DNA of 64,000 nt from Prunella strophiata. Its lineage: Eukaryota; Chordata; Aves; Passeriformes; Prunellidae. Below, piece after piece: positions 19,492 to 32,700 of the stretch. The stretch is taken from contig JAZBQD010000014.1 in NCBI GenBank assembly GCA_036583965.1, positions 49,729,626-49,793,625 of the forward strand, read 5' to 3'. Under the pieces are notes generated by a model that was given only the letters and a program-made list of their open reading frames with translations, ran no database searches and was not told the DNA's origin. Every line of letters begins with the position of its first letter. The stretch's first letter is position 1. The position numbers and the translations under genes are program-made.

Positions 19492-19678
19492 ATAAAGATA
19501 CCCTATCTCATATCAGACAGATCTTCACCAGTCCACAGCTGGACTTGAATCCTCAGTTTAACCCAAAGATCAGAGAGTACTATGCAGAAGTGCCATTTGA
19601 CATGGTGACAGTGAAGATAGGAGCAGAACCCTCTAACTGTCAATGCCGCGTACACCTCGACAACAAGAAAGGACCAAG
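19492..19678 (+). CDS. CPED1: CPED1 exon h (first half of cadherin-like beta-sandwich)
   Basis: 187 nt. Two bases complete GAT (Asp), then 61 codons follow, leaving AG. The donor is GTATGA. The segment FNPKIREYYAEVPFDMVTV followed by KIGAEPSNCQCRVHLDNKK has the signature of the cadherin-like beta-sandwich domain family: a strand starting F-x-P with a YY-A-x-V turn, then alternating strands. With exon i it forms the complete small domain that gives CPED1 the first half of its name. The domain usually serves as an extracellular or luminal module. This exon and the next are the strongest evidence for the gene identity. Confidence 0.9.
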
Positions 19679-20451
19679 GTATGAGCAACAGAATAGGAGT
19701 GTAAAGACTTAATTTTGGAAATATAATGTTCCAGAATTTTTTTTTTGTTTCCAAGGCAGGGAAATTAAATAATTTAAATCAAATTATTAAATCATTTAAA
19801 TGTCATTAAATTCTTCCTCCCAATATTTTCCTGTTTTACTGTTAACTGAAGTTAACATGAAGTCAACATGAATATATGTGAAAGCCTCAAAGATTTCTTC
19901 CTTGTAGAATGAAAAAAAATAGCAAGAAGTTCTTTACACTGAAAAGTAAAAGCCCTGCATGTGCAGGTTCTGTGCCTTTCAGCATTTATTTCCCTGCTAA
20001 AGGAAGAAGAGCACGGCTCAGCTTTGCTCTGCTTTGTCTCTCTGAGTAGTTTGTCTGGGAATCCATCACATTTGGCTAGTGGACAATTTCAGCAGCTAGC
20101 TACACTTCTGATTGTGTTTGTCTTCCTGCTGACTTCATCACAAATTTGGGCCTGCCAGGAATTATTTTCCCTAATGATTTCATTCACAGATTTCATATCA
20201 GAATATTTGCCACTGCCACTGTTTTCACTAAATTTCACTATCAATATTTTTTCTTCTTGAAAGACCTTTCAAATACTTACAAATCCTATTTTGCACTGTA
20301 TTTATTTAAAAGGTCACGTATTTTGTAAGAGAAAGAAAATGTAGAAGTAGCATTCTCTATGAGCAAGTAAAGTTTAGCAGCCATAAACGACAGGGTTTAA
20401 ATCTTTCTTTCTTTAGTGTTTATTGCACTTCTTTCCTATTTTGTCATACAG
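19679..20451 (+). other. CPED1: Intron between CPED1 exons h and i
   Basis: 773-bp intron ending at the acceptor TTTTGTCATACAG. No repeat, RNA gene or extra exon is recognised. Confidence 0.65.
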
Positions 20452-20620
20452 CATTGCTAACTACCCCCTTGGCCTTGGATTGAACAAAGTCATCATTCTC
20501 CTGACGGATGATTCGCAGCCCAGCGCTGAGGTTGTGAGCAGCTACAGAATCACAATTTATCGAGAAGACCGCCCCAGCCTCCCTTTGTTTGATGACTATA
20601 TGATGTGTGGCTTTGTGCAG
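20452..20620 (+). CDS. CPED1: CPED1 exon i (second half of cadherin-like beta-sandwich)
   Basis: 169 nt. The first base completes AGC (Ser), then 56 codons follow, ending in phase 0 before a GTACTG donor. The peptide IANYPLGLGLNKVIILLTDD continues the beta-sandwich with the G-x-N-x-V-x-I-x-L-T-D strand. It closes with SYRITIYRED, the SY-x-I-x-I-x-R ending typical of this domain. The tail RPSLPLFDDYMMCGFVQ leads toward the PC-esterase domain, whose exons (with the expected GDS-type active site) are not in this window. Conservation in this exon looks high, with no stop or frameshift. Confidence 0.92.
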
Positions 20621-23600
20621 GTACTGTCTCTGCATTCTTTTGCTATACAAATTAACAGAAATAGCTGGTTTCTGTTCATCCCATGGTATAAATTAGGGTA
20701 CATGAGCCAAAGCTCATGCAGAGCTAGTTTTTGTTGAGACTATATGAAATTCAGCATTTATGCAACATTTTGGATATAAAAGGTAAGCCCAGCTTAAGTA
20801 CCTGTTACCATGTATTTGAGAGCTCCAGGTTAAGTAATCCTTACCTTGGTCAGCCAAAATTTTCTTAAAACTTTTCATAACTGTCTTTCTCTGACATTGG
20901 AGCGATGGACATCCTTTTAGCAGGAAAGATATTTATGATCCACAGTCCATTTATCAGTGTTCAAGACAAATGCTGCTACATAATTTATGAATGAAAACTG
21001 TTTATTCTAGATCAAAAAACACAATTAAAAAAGCCTCACTCATAATTCCAAAGGAAAGGATGACTGTTGCTTACAGCACATTTATCCAAATACAAATTTG
21101 GGAATGCACGTAATTTACTCCCAACAAATAACAGCCATTAGAAGGAGTGGGTCTGTTGAATGAAAAAAGGAGCAGTCTATCCAATATGGCTTAATAAAGG
21201 CTGGGAAAGGGAAGTTCAGGCTAAAGTAGACATGAAAATGGGAGAAAGCTAATGAAAGTAACAGTGAAGATTTCAGTTAGTGAAACTATAGTGATAAAAA
21301 TATTATGCATTAGAGAGAAAACCTGGGACACATGCTGGATCAGAGCTGTTTGTATTCCAGGGTTTGAGGACTAAATATTGGCTGTTGCTTGATTTGATGG
21401 GCAAAGATAAACCAGGCAGTTCAAGGCAAGAAGTGACATTGTAAATGGTAGTCACTGGCAGTGCATTTTTCTGTGGAATTTTAGGCAGATTAAAAGGATT
21501 GGTGGGTTCATTCCAGAGCAGCCAGGAATAAAATATTTTGTCACAATTAATTCTGCAACCAGGAAGCAGAATTTTCAAAACTATTGTGTTGAAATTGTCA
21601 TGCTTGTTCATGTCAGATATCTAATCCTATCTTTATTTATATTCTGTATGAAGATCTTAGTATATCCTTTAGCAAAACTTGCTTCCCTTCCCTGGTTTCT
21701 TTCCATATACTGCAGAAGTTGGTAGACCAGGGTGGTAGAAGGCAGAGCCTTTATATGATGAGGATTTTGTTTTTCTTGTGGAGAAATAAGCACTAGGGCT
21801 TAAAGCAGGAGTCAAAGAGATTATAAATGTTGATAGCAAATTCTATGTTGACAATAGTTATCTCAATCTGCAAATCAGGACTGCCAGAGAAAATGTAGGT
21901 AGTAGTCACAGTGTACTGACTGCTGACCTGAATACCTGATTGTGGTGTTGTCTGGCCCTCCACCTATTCTCTGTCTCTTCTCTTAGACTTCTCTTACAAG
22001 CTCAAAAGGTCAAGGACCATCTTCTTACTATTTGCACGGACTGAACCCTACATCTAGTAGTTGCTACAGTAAAATAAGAATAAACACATATAATAGCTGA
22101 GATTTCAGTTCAGTTGTACAGCAACGTGTTTGACATCTTAAGTATGACTTAGTACCAAAAGGAGAACAGCAGTAAGTTGAACTACAGTTGTATTACTCAG
22201 AGAACACACTGGCTGGAAAAATGTGAGGAAAGCTCTTTTTGTTTCCTTATTTGGGACAAGTATCTGAGTGTAGGAATAGGAATTCAACCTCAAAAATATC
22301 TTCTGACACCAGAATTTACACTGTTGTTAATGTTTTATGATAACATTTATGAGACTGAGTGTGAATCTTTGAAGCACTGTGAAGGCAAAGAGATGTAGAC
22401 TAATAAAAATGAAAAGTGTTTTAGAAATTTTCTTTTGATTGAGCTTGGGTTTCTGCTCCTCTGTGAATAACTACTCTCTAACTAATACAGTTGTTCAGAG
22501 CTAGGGATGACTTCTGGAGTTTAGAGTTAAAATGAGATGAAAAGCATTCTTGTGGTATCTAATTCACACTGTGAAGATACAGTATGAGATTCTAAAACAA
22601 CTTTCAGATATGTTAGAGGCAAACTTATCAGAGAGTGCCTTTAAAAAACAAACAAAGGCTGGAGCTGGAGATAGAAATGGCATTCTAAAACATTTAAAAG
22701 TCTGCATTTTTTTCCTATTTGCTAGAACAGAATGTATTGCCTATTGCTTAGAATCATTTTTTATCAACAAAAAACTCAGATCTTAAACAGCATCATTAGA
22801 TTTTGCTCCAGGGAAAATTGTGCAGTCTTGCAGAGCCAGTTGAAACACCCCCATCAGTGGCATGAATACTTGTTCTCTTAGTAATGAAACCCTGGTTTAG
22901 GAGAAAAAGGATAAATACAACATGAACTGTCTTTGGACAGTCTTTGGACACTTGGACACTTGACTAGGCACAAGCGGGATCACACATGAGGAGACAAAGG
23001 CCACTGATAGTGGTGTGGTCTTTCTCATAGAAGGCTTCAGTTAAAATTCTAATCCAGCAGCTTTTTTCCTCACTTTCTTTTATGTTTAATCTCTTAGGAT
23101 ATTCAGGTTTCACTGCAAGATGATACTGTAAGGAAGCTTACAATAAAAAGACAGAGTGTGGGATGTGGTTTCCAACAGGCTAACAATTCTCATGCAGTTG
23201 AATAATTTTGGATTAATTTCAAGGTATTGAGTTAAGAAGTGTGAGGTTGCAATCCTTGTAACCCCTAAAAAGGGAAAAAACATTGTCTCCTGTACTTCTT
23301 GATAGCAGCTGTAATATCCCCAATAAAACCAAATTAGTGGGGGATAAACTGTCATCTCACAATAGCACCTTCAACAGATTTGGTTGCCTTCCATTCTGTG
23401 TTCTGCATTTTGACAGTATTGTTTGGACTGCAAATGGAGAAGTTATTGATTTTTGCTTGAATTTAATTTTGTGCAATTGCTGACAATATTCAAATTAAGT
23501 ATCCTTGAAAGAAGTGGTGCCATTTCATTATCACCTCTGAAGCTGTGATATGGAAGATAGTCAAAATCCAAGGCAGTCAGCAGAAAAAGCAGTGAATTCT

Positions 23601-23937
23601 TAAGACAGAGTTATCAGCATCACTCTCAAGTGATAGATCCCAGACTATGTACATACTGTCATAAAGGACAAAATATTTTATTCATTCTTGCACTGCCCAT
23701 TATCTTTAAAATGCAAACAGATCTATCTATGCCTCACTTGAAATGTGTGGATGCTGCCTCTTTGATTGTTAATATTTGCCTAGTTGCAATCATGGGGATT
23801 AACTACTGATGCGCTGAGGGAACCTTTTTTGACCCTGTGAACTTCTGTATCTATTTGTACCTACAGTGTCCTGTTGCCACATGGCTTGTTTTGTTTCTTG
23901 GGTTGGTTGGTTGGTTGTGGGTGAATTTGGGTTTGGT
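20621..23937 (+). other. CPED1: Start of a long CPED1 intron
   Basis: Intronic DNA after the last recognised exon, AT-rich and without repeats that I can name. One 30-nt exon-like segment (23098-23127) is discussed among the findings. No continuation of the PC-esterase coding sequence was seen. Confidence 0.55.
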
Positions 23938-25316
23938 TTGTTGTTGTTGTATTTTAATAATACAGATATTTATTTGGGTTTGCATTTATATTGAAAGCAA
24001 TGGATAGCTAATGCTATGTTTTGTAGCATAGTGTGCTTCATTTTTTTTTCATTTTCTTTTGTGCGTTTGTACATTTGATTCCAAAATCAGTACAGTGCAG
24101 TGGGCTGACAGTTTTGGCTGTCCTACAGCTTTTGCAGGTCTGAAAGAACAAACTTACAGAACAGCTTCAAAAACTTTCCTGATGTTTATAGAACACCTTA
24201 TGTATTGTTATCTCTTGTATTTTTGTAAATCCTTTTATCATATTCTTTTCCTGATAGCTTAAAGAAGCCCAACAGAGCTTATGATGAGATACTGGCATAG
24301 CATTGCTGACATATTACACTAAACAGCTGCAATGCAGCTGGAAACAAGATGCTAGCAACAACATGTTTATTTCTCTGTCTGTCTATTAAACTTCCATTGA
24401 TCAAAAAGCAACTAAGACCTAAGACTAGCATGTTTAACTTTTGTATAGACTTTTTGGAGTAGAGATGAAAAAAAACCTTTAGAAAGGAAGAAGCCTTTAG
24501 AAAAAAGGAAGTAATGTCATTTATGTGTTCAGGAGAGAGAATACCTAAATGAGAATACCTGGTTTTTTTCAGCTCAGGTTATACATTTCCAAAGGAAAAT
24601 AGAATGGTTTTACTTTGTTTTAAACTGTGTGCTGTTGCCATTGCAAAGCTTTTCATACCAGATAGTAGAAGTAAATCTGTCAATTATAGAAAGATGTATT
24701 AACTCTTTGCCTAGTACTTTCATGCAAAGATTTCAAAGAACCTTGCAAATATTAAATAATGTAAAAACAAAACAAAACAAAACAAACCAAACCAAAAACA
24801 AAACAAACAAACAAACAAAAAACAAACAACAAAAACCAACAACCAACAGCTTAGGAGAGAAACAAAGAACTTGTCCTGTAGTAGGACAGGCTGGATGCAC
24901 ACTAATCGCTTCTGAATTTCCCATTAGCTTCATTAGACTCAGTGTGAGAAACGACCCATCTCTTCTGTCCTAAGGACACTGTAAATGCCATGAACAGAGT
25001 CTTAGGTTTTGCTGTGGTTATAGTAGCAGCAGCTGACTTTCTTAGCAGTTCTGAATTTCAGTGTTTTGCTTGAAATAGCATGGAAAATGCATCTCTGGAA
25101 CTACAGTCTAATTATATCAGCAACCAGACTGTATGTTATTTGCAAATTTAGCCTACTTCCCTTTTAGAGAAAAAAAGAATATCCATTATAGAAGCAATCA
25201 TGTGTTCAAATCATCTGCCTTCTCAGGTATAGAGCCAGTGAAAATTTTTTTTAGTGGTTTTGATTTTTTCAGAAAACACATAAAAAAAACCCCCAGATAT
25301 CAAAAAACTAAGTTTT

Positions 25317-25353
<37 letters not shown>
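23938..25353 (+). repeat. Tandem duplication, copy 1 (about 1.42 kb)
   Basis: This block starts at a TTGTTGTTG tract and ends in a run of 34 T residues (25320-25353). It is repeated immediately downstream with the same order of sub-sequences. Shared landmarks include TTGAAAGCAATGGATAG (23991 and 25402), the AAAAC/AAAC-rich tract (24763-24849 and about 26183-26268) and CTGGATGCAC (24891 and 26312). The block is non-coding; the short frames in it are shared by both copies only because the DNA is duplicated. Confidence 0.96.
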
Positions 25354-25354
<1 letters not shown>

Positions 25355-26745
25355 TTGTTGTTGTTTTAATAATAAGATATTTTATTGGGTTTGCATTTAT
25401 ATTGAAAGCAATGGATAGCTTAATGCTATGTTTTGTAGCATAGTGTGTTATTTTTTTCATTTTCTTTTGGCTTGTGATTTGCATTCAAAATCAGTGAGTA
25501 CAGGGCAGTGGGCTGGGACAGTTTTGGCTGTCCATACAGCTTTGTAGGTTCTGAAAGAACCAACTTACAGAAACAAACGCTCAAAAACTTTCCTGAGGTT
25601 TATAGAACACCTTATTCTTATGTATTGTTATCTCTTGTATTTTTGTAAATCCTTTTATCATATTTTTTTCCTGATAGCTTAAAGAAGCCCAACAGAGCTT
25701 ACGATGAGATACTGGCATAGCATTGCTGACATATTACACTAAACAGCTGCAATGCAGCTGGAAACAAGATGCTGGCAACAACATGTTTATTTCTCTGTCT
25801 GTCTATTAAACTTCCATTGATCAAAAAGCAACTAAGACCTAAGACTAGCATGTTTAACTTTTGTATAGACTTTTTGGAGTAGAGATGAAAAAAACCTTTA
25901 GAAAGGAATAAGCCTTTAGAAAAAAGGAAGTAATGTCATTTATGTGTTCAGGAGAGAGAATACCTAAATGAGAATACCTGGTTTTTTTTCAGCTCAGGTT
26001 ATACATTTCCAAAGGAAAATAGAATGGTTTTACTTTGTTTTAAACTGTGTGCTGTTGCCATTGCAAAGCTTTTCATACCAGATAGTAGAAGTAAAATCTG
26101 TCAATTATAGAAAGATGTATTAACTCTTTGCCTAGTACTTTCATGCAAAGATTTCAAAGAACCTTGCAAATATTAAATAATGTAAAACAAAACAAAACAA
26201 AACAAACCAAACCAAACAAAAACAAACAAACAAACAAAAAACAAACAACAAAAAACCAACAACCAAACAGCTTAGGAGAGAAACAAAGAACTTGTCCTGT
26301 AGTAGGACAGGCTGGATGCACACTAATCGCTTCTGAATTTCCCATTAGCTTCATTAGACTCAGTGTGACAAACGACCCATCTCTTCTGTCCTAAGGACAC
26401 TGTAAATGCCGTAAATGCCATGATCAGAGTCTTAGGTTTTGCTGTGGTTATAGTAGCAGCAGCTGACTCTAAGCAGTTCTGAATTTCAGTGTTTTGCTTG
26501 AAATAGCATGGAAAATGCATCTCTGGAACTACAGTCTAATTATATCAGCAACCAGACTGTATGTTATTTGCAAATTTAGCCTACTTCCCTTTTAGAGAAA
26601 AAAAGAATATCCATTATAGAAGCAATCATGTGTTCAAATCATCTGCCTTCTCAGGTATAGAGCCAGTGAAAATTTTTTTTAGTGGTTTTGATTTTTTCAG
26701 AAAACAACATAAAAAAACCCCCAGATATCAAAAAACTAGTTTTAG

Positions 26746-26781
<36 letters not shown>
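25354..26781 (+). repeat. Tandem duplication, copy 2 (about 1.43 kb)
   Basis: Second copy of the preceding block, offset by 1411 bp at its start and 1428 bp at its end. It also ends in 34 T residues (26748-26781), followed by a GTT repeat. Most differences from copy 1 are one-base insertions or deletions, plus a short internal repeat of GTAAATGCC at about 26402-26418. Such a pattern suits either a recent duplication or an assembly artefact. Confidence 0.96.
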
Positions 26782-26782
<1 letters not shown>

Positions 26783-29700
26783 TTGTTGTTGTTGTTGTTG
26801 TTATTCAAAAGAGGATGTTTTGATTCAGTGAGGACTATTTGACTTAAAATTTTAGCATTCAAAATTTGTATTGGTGTAACTGTTAGATATTTTATCCATT
26901 GTGTAGCCCAGAATGCTAATTCTTTTCAAGGAGGGAGTGGCTGGGACAACTAAAAAGCTCACTCATTAGATCTGAAATTGCCAAGTCTAAATTTTCCTCA
27001 GAAACACTGGTGAGAGCACAGTATGACAGTAATATTTTCCAGGAGTAATGCCAGCTTAAGCATCCCTTTCCCTGCCTGAAGCTACTCATGAACCAGATGG
27101 GAAAACTTTTTTTAAGATGAACTAGTTTCTAGGATAAGGTTGTCATTCTCTCTATGTGAACACAAGGGAGGGAGTAAGTGCAGGGGCAGAAATGAGCTGC
27201 TGAGCATAGAAGGAGGGTTAGTGGGTGCTGTTTACGGCAGCTTTTTTTTTCTTCATGAAAGAAGTTCACATTGAGATTGGGTTTAAAGCTCTTCCTGGTT
27301 TTAAATGAGCAGGAGCTTCATGTTCAAGAATTGTAGAAGTGATTTATGGGTGAAAACACACAAAACACTAGAATTACTTTGGCATTGCTATTAGCCTATA
27401 AATTATTTTGTTTCTGTGTGACTGCAACCCACTTCCCAGGAAAAACAAAGTGAGGTTCACATAGCCTTGAGGAGCAAATACATAGCAAACTGAACATGTG
27501 TTAAATTGTCAGCAGTTCAGGTGAAAGCCACAAAATAGAGAGCTAATAGAGAGAGACTGCCATAAAAAGAAGGCTGAGGTCTTACATCTTCAACTGCTGT
27601 ATGTCAGCATGGTTCAGTTAATTTCAGGGGAGCAATTCCAAATTATACTGATTGAGTACCTGTCCTGACAGAAATTTACAGCTGAATTTTCCATTATATA
27701 TGCCAGGCAATGCTTATGAGGGAATTCACTTGCATAAAACTGCTGAATTTTTGAGTGATTTTCCTAAATATCTAGGTCAAACATCATCTTAGGATAATCT
27801 AGAAAACTACTTGAAGGTGTTTTAAAGTATTTAAACATCAAGGGATGTTTAATCACCATTCACTATAAGTATAAACTGAACAAATACCTTAATTGAATAA
27901 CACAGATTGGTGCTCTTAGAAAGTATATTTAAGATTATGTAGAAGGGAGAGATGTAAATAATAAATACACTTAGCTAATTTTTATGTATAGGGTTAATTT
28001 TTGTATGTATCTCAGAGCAAACTTTCTAGAGTCAGCATGTTCTGTCTTTGTCATCATCTATACCACTGGGGAGAGAAGGCTTACCACATTTTCTTAATTA
28101 TACCAAAGACTTTTGTGATGATTTACAGCATTGCTCTGTAGATGAGTCAGAGGAACAATTAACAATTGTGATGGATATTCTTTACATTTATGCAGTTCTG
28201 TGCTAAACTCCTTTTGGATCTCAGAATCAGGATGTTGCTGCTAGGCTGACATCTTAATCAGCAGCCAGCATCTGCTGCTTTAAGGAAATTTCCCAAAACC
28301 ACAGCAGAGCATAGATCCATCATCTGAAGGAATTAATATAATGTTCCAGGAGTCAAGCCCATCTTTCACCTACAAAGTTAGCTTCATAGACAGTCTGCAC
28401 TATCATCTGGTAGTCACGAGTTCACATAATCAGTGCTCTCTGTGGGACATCTGCTGCATTCTGAAGAGGCCCACAGAGCAAATGGGCACAACTTGGGCAT
28501 AAAATAGAAAGAAATAACAAAATAATGAGTTTGTATGTGCTTCTATTTAGGCATCTCTTGCTCTGAGCATGGAATAAAAATTTACAGTCTTATTCTGTAT
28601 CTCTAGTAGGCTATGCCTGACTAGAATCATCATCCTACTCTCCAATACTTTTTTTGCCACATTGCAGAGCCTAAACTTTAAGGCTCAAGTTCATGTTGGC
28701 ACCAGCTGCCTGGAGAAAAGTTTACAGTCTTCCAGTTTACAGTATTTTCATTACACTCCTGATTTTATACTTCTTGTGTTTAGTCTTCTCTATGTAGCTA
28801 AGTTTCCTGTTTAACATGTGATTTGAGATTAATACCAGATACCCTCCAGGAAATGTTTCCAGAAGTTTCAGGCAGAGACTGAAGAGAGCGGATGTTTCCA
28901 TGTAGCAGCAGCTAAATTTGTCATTATTACAATGCCCTGTACTTGGGAAATGGTGTGTTACACAGATTACTGATGGATAAATTGCCATCAGTGCTTTGAG
29001 ACAATCTGTATGAATACTGATTCAATGATTCAACAATTATAAGACAACAGTGACTGGGATGACACCAATGAACTAATTTGGTTTATAATAATTAGCCAGA
29101 AGAATTTATAAGTTTCTATAATAATTAGGCCTTATAGACTGAGAATTTTATAGGCAGCTTTCAGCCTTAGTTTTTCCAATATTCCTTTTCCTTGGTTGGC
29201 ACTCTTGTGGATAAGAACTTCTTAAGTCAGGAGTGATATCACTCTTCAGCACCACTGAATTTACTGACACAACTAGAGTTGTTTACTTCAGCAGTGGAAA
29301 ATTTAGTATCTCCTACCATTCTTTTCTTCTTTTATGTGTTTGCAGTTTAGCACAGTCTTACTAGGAACATCCCACCCTCCTAGATACGCAGTTAGGTGAC
29401 TCCTGACTTGAATTGTTATTTTGCTGTTATGCTGCCACAGAAAAATATCATTAGTAGAAAATTATGTGATAAAAGATAAACTTCAGTGACCTGACAATTC
29501 CATTCTTATGTGTGCTCAGGCTGTTCTTCCCTTTCATACAATTACTGATGTAATCCCATGAGTGTGTATGACACATTAAGACAGAGAAGATGATCTGCCC
29601 ATAAATTAGCCAAGGAGAAACTCATAATTGTTTAGCTAAAAAAAACCAGGGAGTTAAATTGTGACCTGTATTATTGCAACTGGTGAACAAACTCCCACTG

Positions 29701-32700
29701 GTGCTAGTGGGGTGTATGGCTGGACATTTCAGCCTTACAATGGCAGCTCTCTATGGTGCTACAGGATGGGGAGATGCTGAGGCAGATACAGAGCTGTGGG
29801 TGCAGATTCTGTAGATACACTGCTATCTCTGAGCCCATGACAGACTGCTAGTACAGACTGGAAGAGATCCAGGTTTTTCTGATTCCTTGCCTTTAACCTA
29901 AGGATTAAAATGTCTTTTTAAATAATAGCAGCAAATCATTGTGGGTGGCTGTGAAAGGAGACAGATGACATTAAATGCTGGGTAGGCAATTCTGCTCCTG
30001 GGAGAACACTGTTCTCTGGAAGAGTTTATCAGAAAACCTATTTTTATATAATTTTTGTCAGCTATGTGGTTTTTTGTTTGTGCTAAGTTATCAGGCAATC
30101 ACCCCACATACTTAGATTTTCAGTTATGGTCCTTCTTTGCTCTTATTTTTGATGTTTTTAATATAATACAGCTCCAGTAACACTACTGGAATCAATTACG
30201 TTTTGCTAGAGAACTGGTAGCAGTAACTTTTGCAAAAGATTCCTCATACCACATACATTTTTGTGCTTATTCTTGCCTTCTCTCTCTGCCCTACACAGTA
30301 ATTTCTCCATGCATTGCTGCATTGTGGTGCAGTCCAGGCAGAGCTGTAGCTTGGTGGACTGATGGCCCTTTAGGGAGAAGAGGGAGCCACAGGCTCCAAT
30401 CACCTCAACCTGAGGCCAAGAGAGGGAGTGTTTGTGGGGGTCCTGGCCCAGCCTGACCACTTAGGGTTGCTTCCTTCTGGCTGCTCCTACCTACAGAAAG
30501 GCACTGCTGGAGCCAGACACTGGACAGGCAGAGGCAGGGTCTTGAGTCATGCCCTGTGTTGTACTGATGATATTACTTTGTGAAGGCACTGGTGATGTCT
30601 GAAGAGGAGCAATACTTGAGGACTCTGTCTCCCTCTTACAGCTGCTGTTGTTCCATGATTCAACAGGGACCCTAGCTTAGCTGTCTCAATCACCATGCTG
30701 GGTCAGGATTTGCATTGCCTACATTAACTAGGCTAAATTAGGAAGGTAGAGTGAAGCCCATAATCTTTTGATGCTTCCATTTCCAACTATACAATATCAG
30801 AACTTCAAAAATTAACTGCTCAGTAAAGCATAAAGACTTACAGGTCTTTGAATTAACCACATAAGTATGAAAACCTGAAAGTTTGAGTTCAGCAGATCTC
30901 CTTTATAAGTTCTAGAAATTCCAATGACATTTAAAAGTACAATAGTTGAAGGGGGTAGGGAAGAGGAAGGGGTCATCCAAAGTTTCTGAACTGAAATATT
31001 TAGCTTATGTTTTGGGTAAATAGCTGTGTCAGTGTTTGCAGTCTGTCAATGTATTGAATTCTGTCTGATTCATGAAGAGAAAGTTCATTAATTAGAAATA
31101 ACTTGCACTGTATGACAGCACACAAAGTATTACAACCATAATCAGATTGCCACTTTATAAATCACAGACAAATCAGTACAGGCATATGGGTGAAGTATTT
31201 GCAAAGTATATGTTGAGCATAAATCTGTGGGATTTTTATAAATGGTCACTGTAGTTTGTACTGAAGCAAAAGTTGTTAATGTTAAACTTCAGTAGCTTTG
31301 TGTGATACACCAGGGCTCTCAGGTGCCTTAGTTACATTTTTTGGTGAATGGTGGCACTTGTTAATAGGCTGATGTGGCAGTGGAGTTAGGGGCTGTTTGT
31401 GCTGACTAAGCACAGCTGGTCTAAGAGCAAGGAACAAACAAAGGGCCTGTGCTACATGGCACACAGGCCATTCCAGCTGCATGTTAATGGAATATCACAG
31501 TTTCTGGTACATGAGCTTGTTACCATGCAGGACTTTCTGTCATGCTCCTAGACATATCCATGAGGGACTGTATGGTAAAACTGTTTGGAGCCACATTTGA
31601 GGCACACAAAAGTTGTATGTTCCTCAGTTATACAGTTGTACACCTCAGCTCTTCCTGTTCTGGGACTCTCCAAGTAGACTGTCATTTGGATTTAGTACCA
31701 GATTCTGTGCCCAATTTGTGATGTGTATAACAGTAAAAGAAGAAAAAAATATCCTTCATTCAAGTCCTTTGAATAGGAAAAAGGCTCCCTTTGGCTTCCA
31801 TGTAATTTGTATCTAACCTAACTAGACTTATTTCTTAACATGTAGGATGAAAAAATGAGTCCGTAGAAAAGAGTATACCTCCTACTGCATCTCCAGAATA
31901 ATTGCTGGTCTTTGATCATCTTGGCTTTTGATGCTAGTGGAAATTATTGGTGGCATTTTGCCATTGAAAAGCTGTGAAGTGGAGGGTATAGGTTGTTATG
32001 AAGATATAAAGGGAAGTCTAATGAGTAATAGTCATGTCATCATAAGTCTTAATAGCAATTTGTCTAGACTTTTAATGACAGTCATAAAATTCTGATTTGG
32101 TAAAATAAAAGCAAAAATTATAATTCTGTGATTCAGCCAAGTGGCACAATAGAACAATGAAGATTGAAGTGTTTTATTGCTGCACTGCATAAAGGCTGTC
32201 ACCTCTTCCAGCTATATGGTCACAATGTATATTTGAAATACAGATTGTTTTCCCTGTGTGCCTATTTTAATAAAGAAGGATGGGTGGGACATGACCAAAA
32301 TCCTGTTGTGGGTCTTATGATCTCATATAGAGGTTTGACCATTTTTTTTCTCTCCTTGAAAGAGCTTGTAGATGCTGTGGCTCCAGGTGTCAGTAACTTA
32401 CTCAGGCCACCACACAAAAAATGGATAATTCCATATCTCAGTGAATACCTTCAAGCAAAACTGAGACCTGGTGATTTTATCACAAAATGGCTCAGTCCTT
32501 GAGTTCTGGGCCTTGTCCATGATAAAAGTGGGAAATTTGGTAATCCTTGGTAAGAAGCTTGAGAAATTGCATACTTAATGGACTGGAGAATTATAGAAGT
32601 ATTTAGCTTAATTCATGTATGTCTCTAACATCAGTCAGAAGTAGCTGTGCCTAGGTCACAGAAACCTAGATGTTTTGTAGTTTCATCTAGAAAAACTTAG

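Noticed and set aside
23938..26781. CRISPR-like or satellite array
   Set aside because: There are only two long copies, with no short repeats and spacers. It is a simple tandem duplication in a vertebrate intron.
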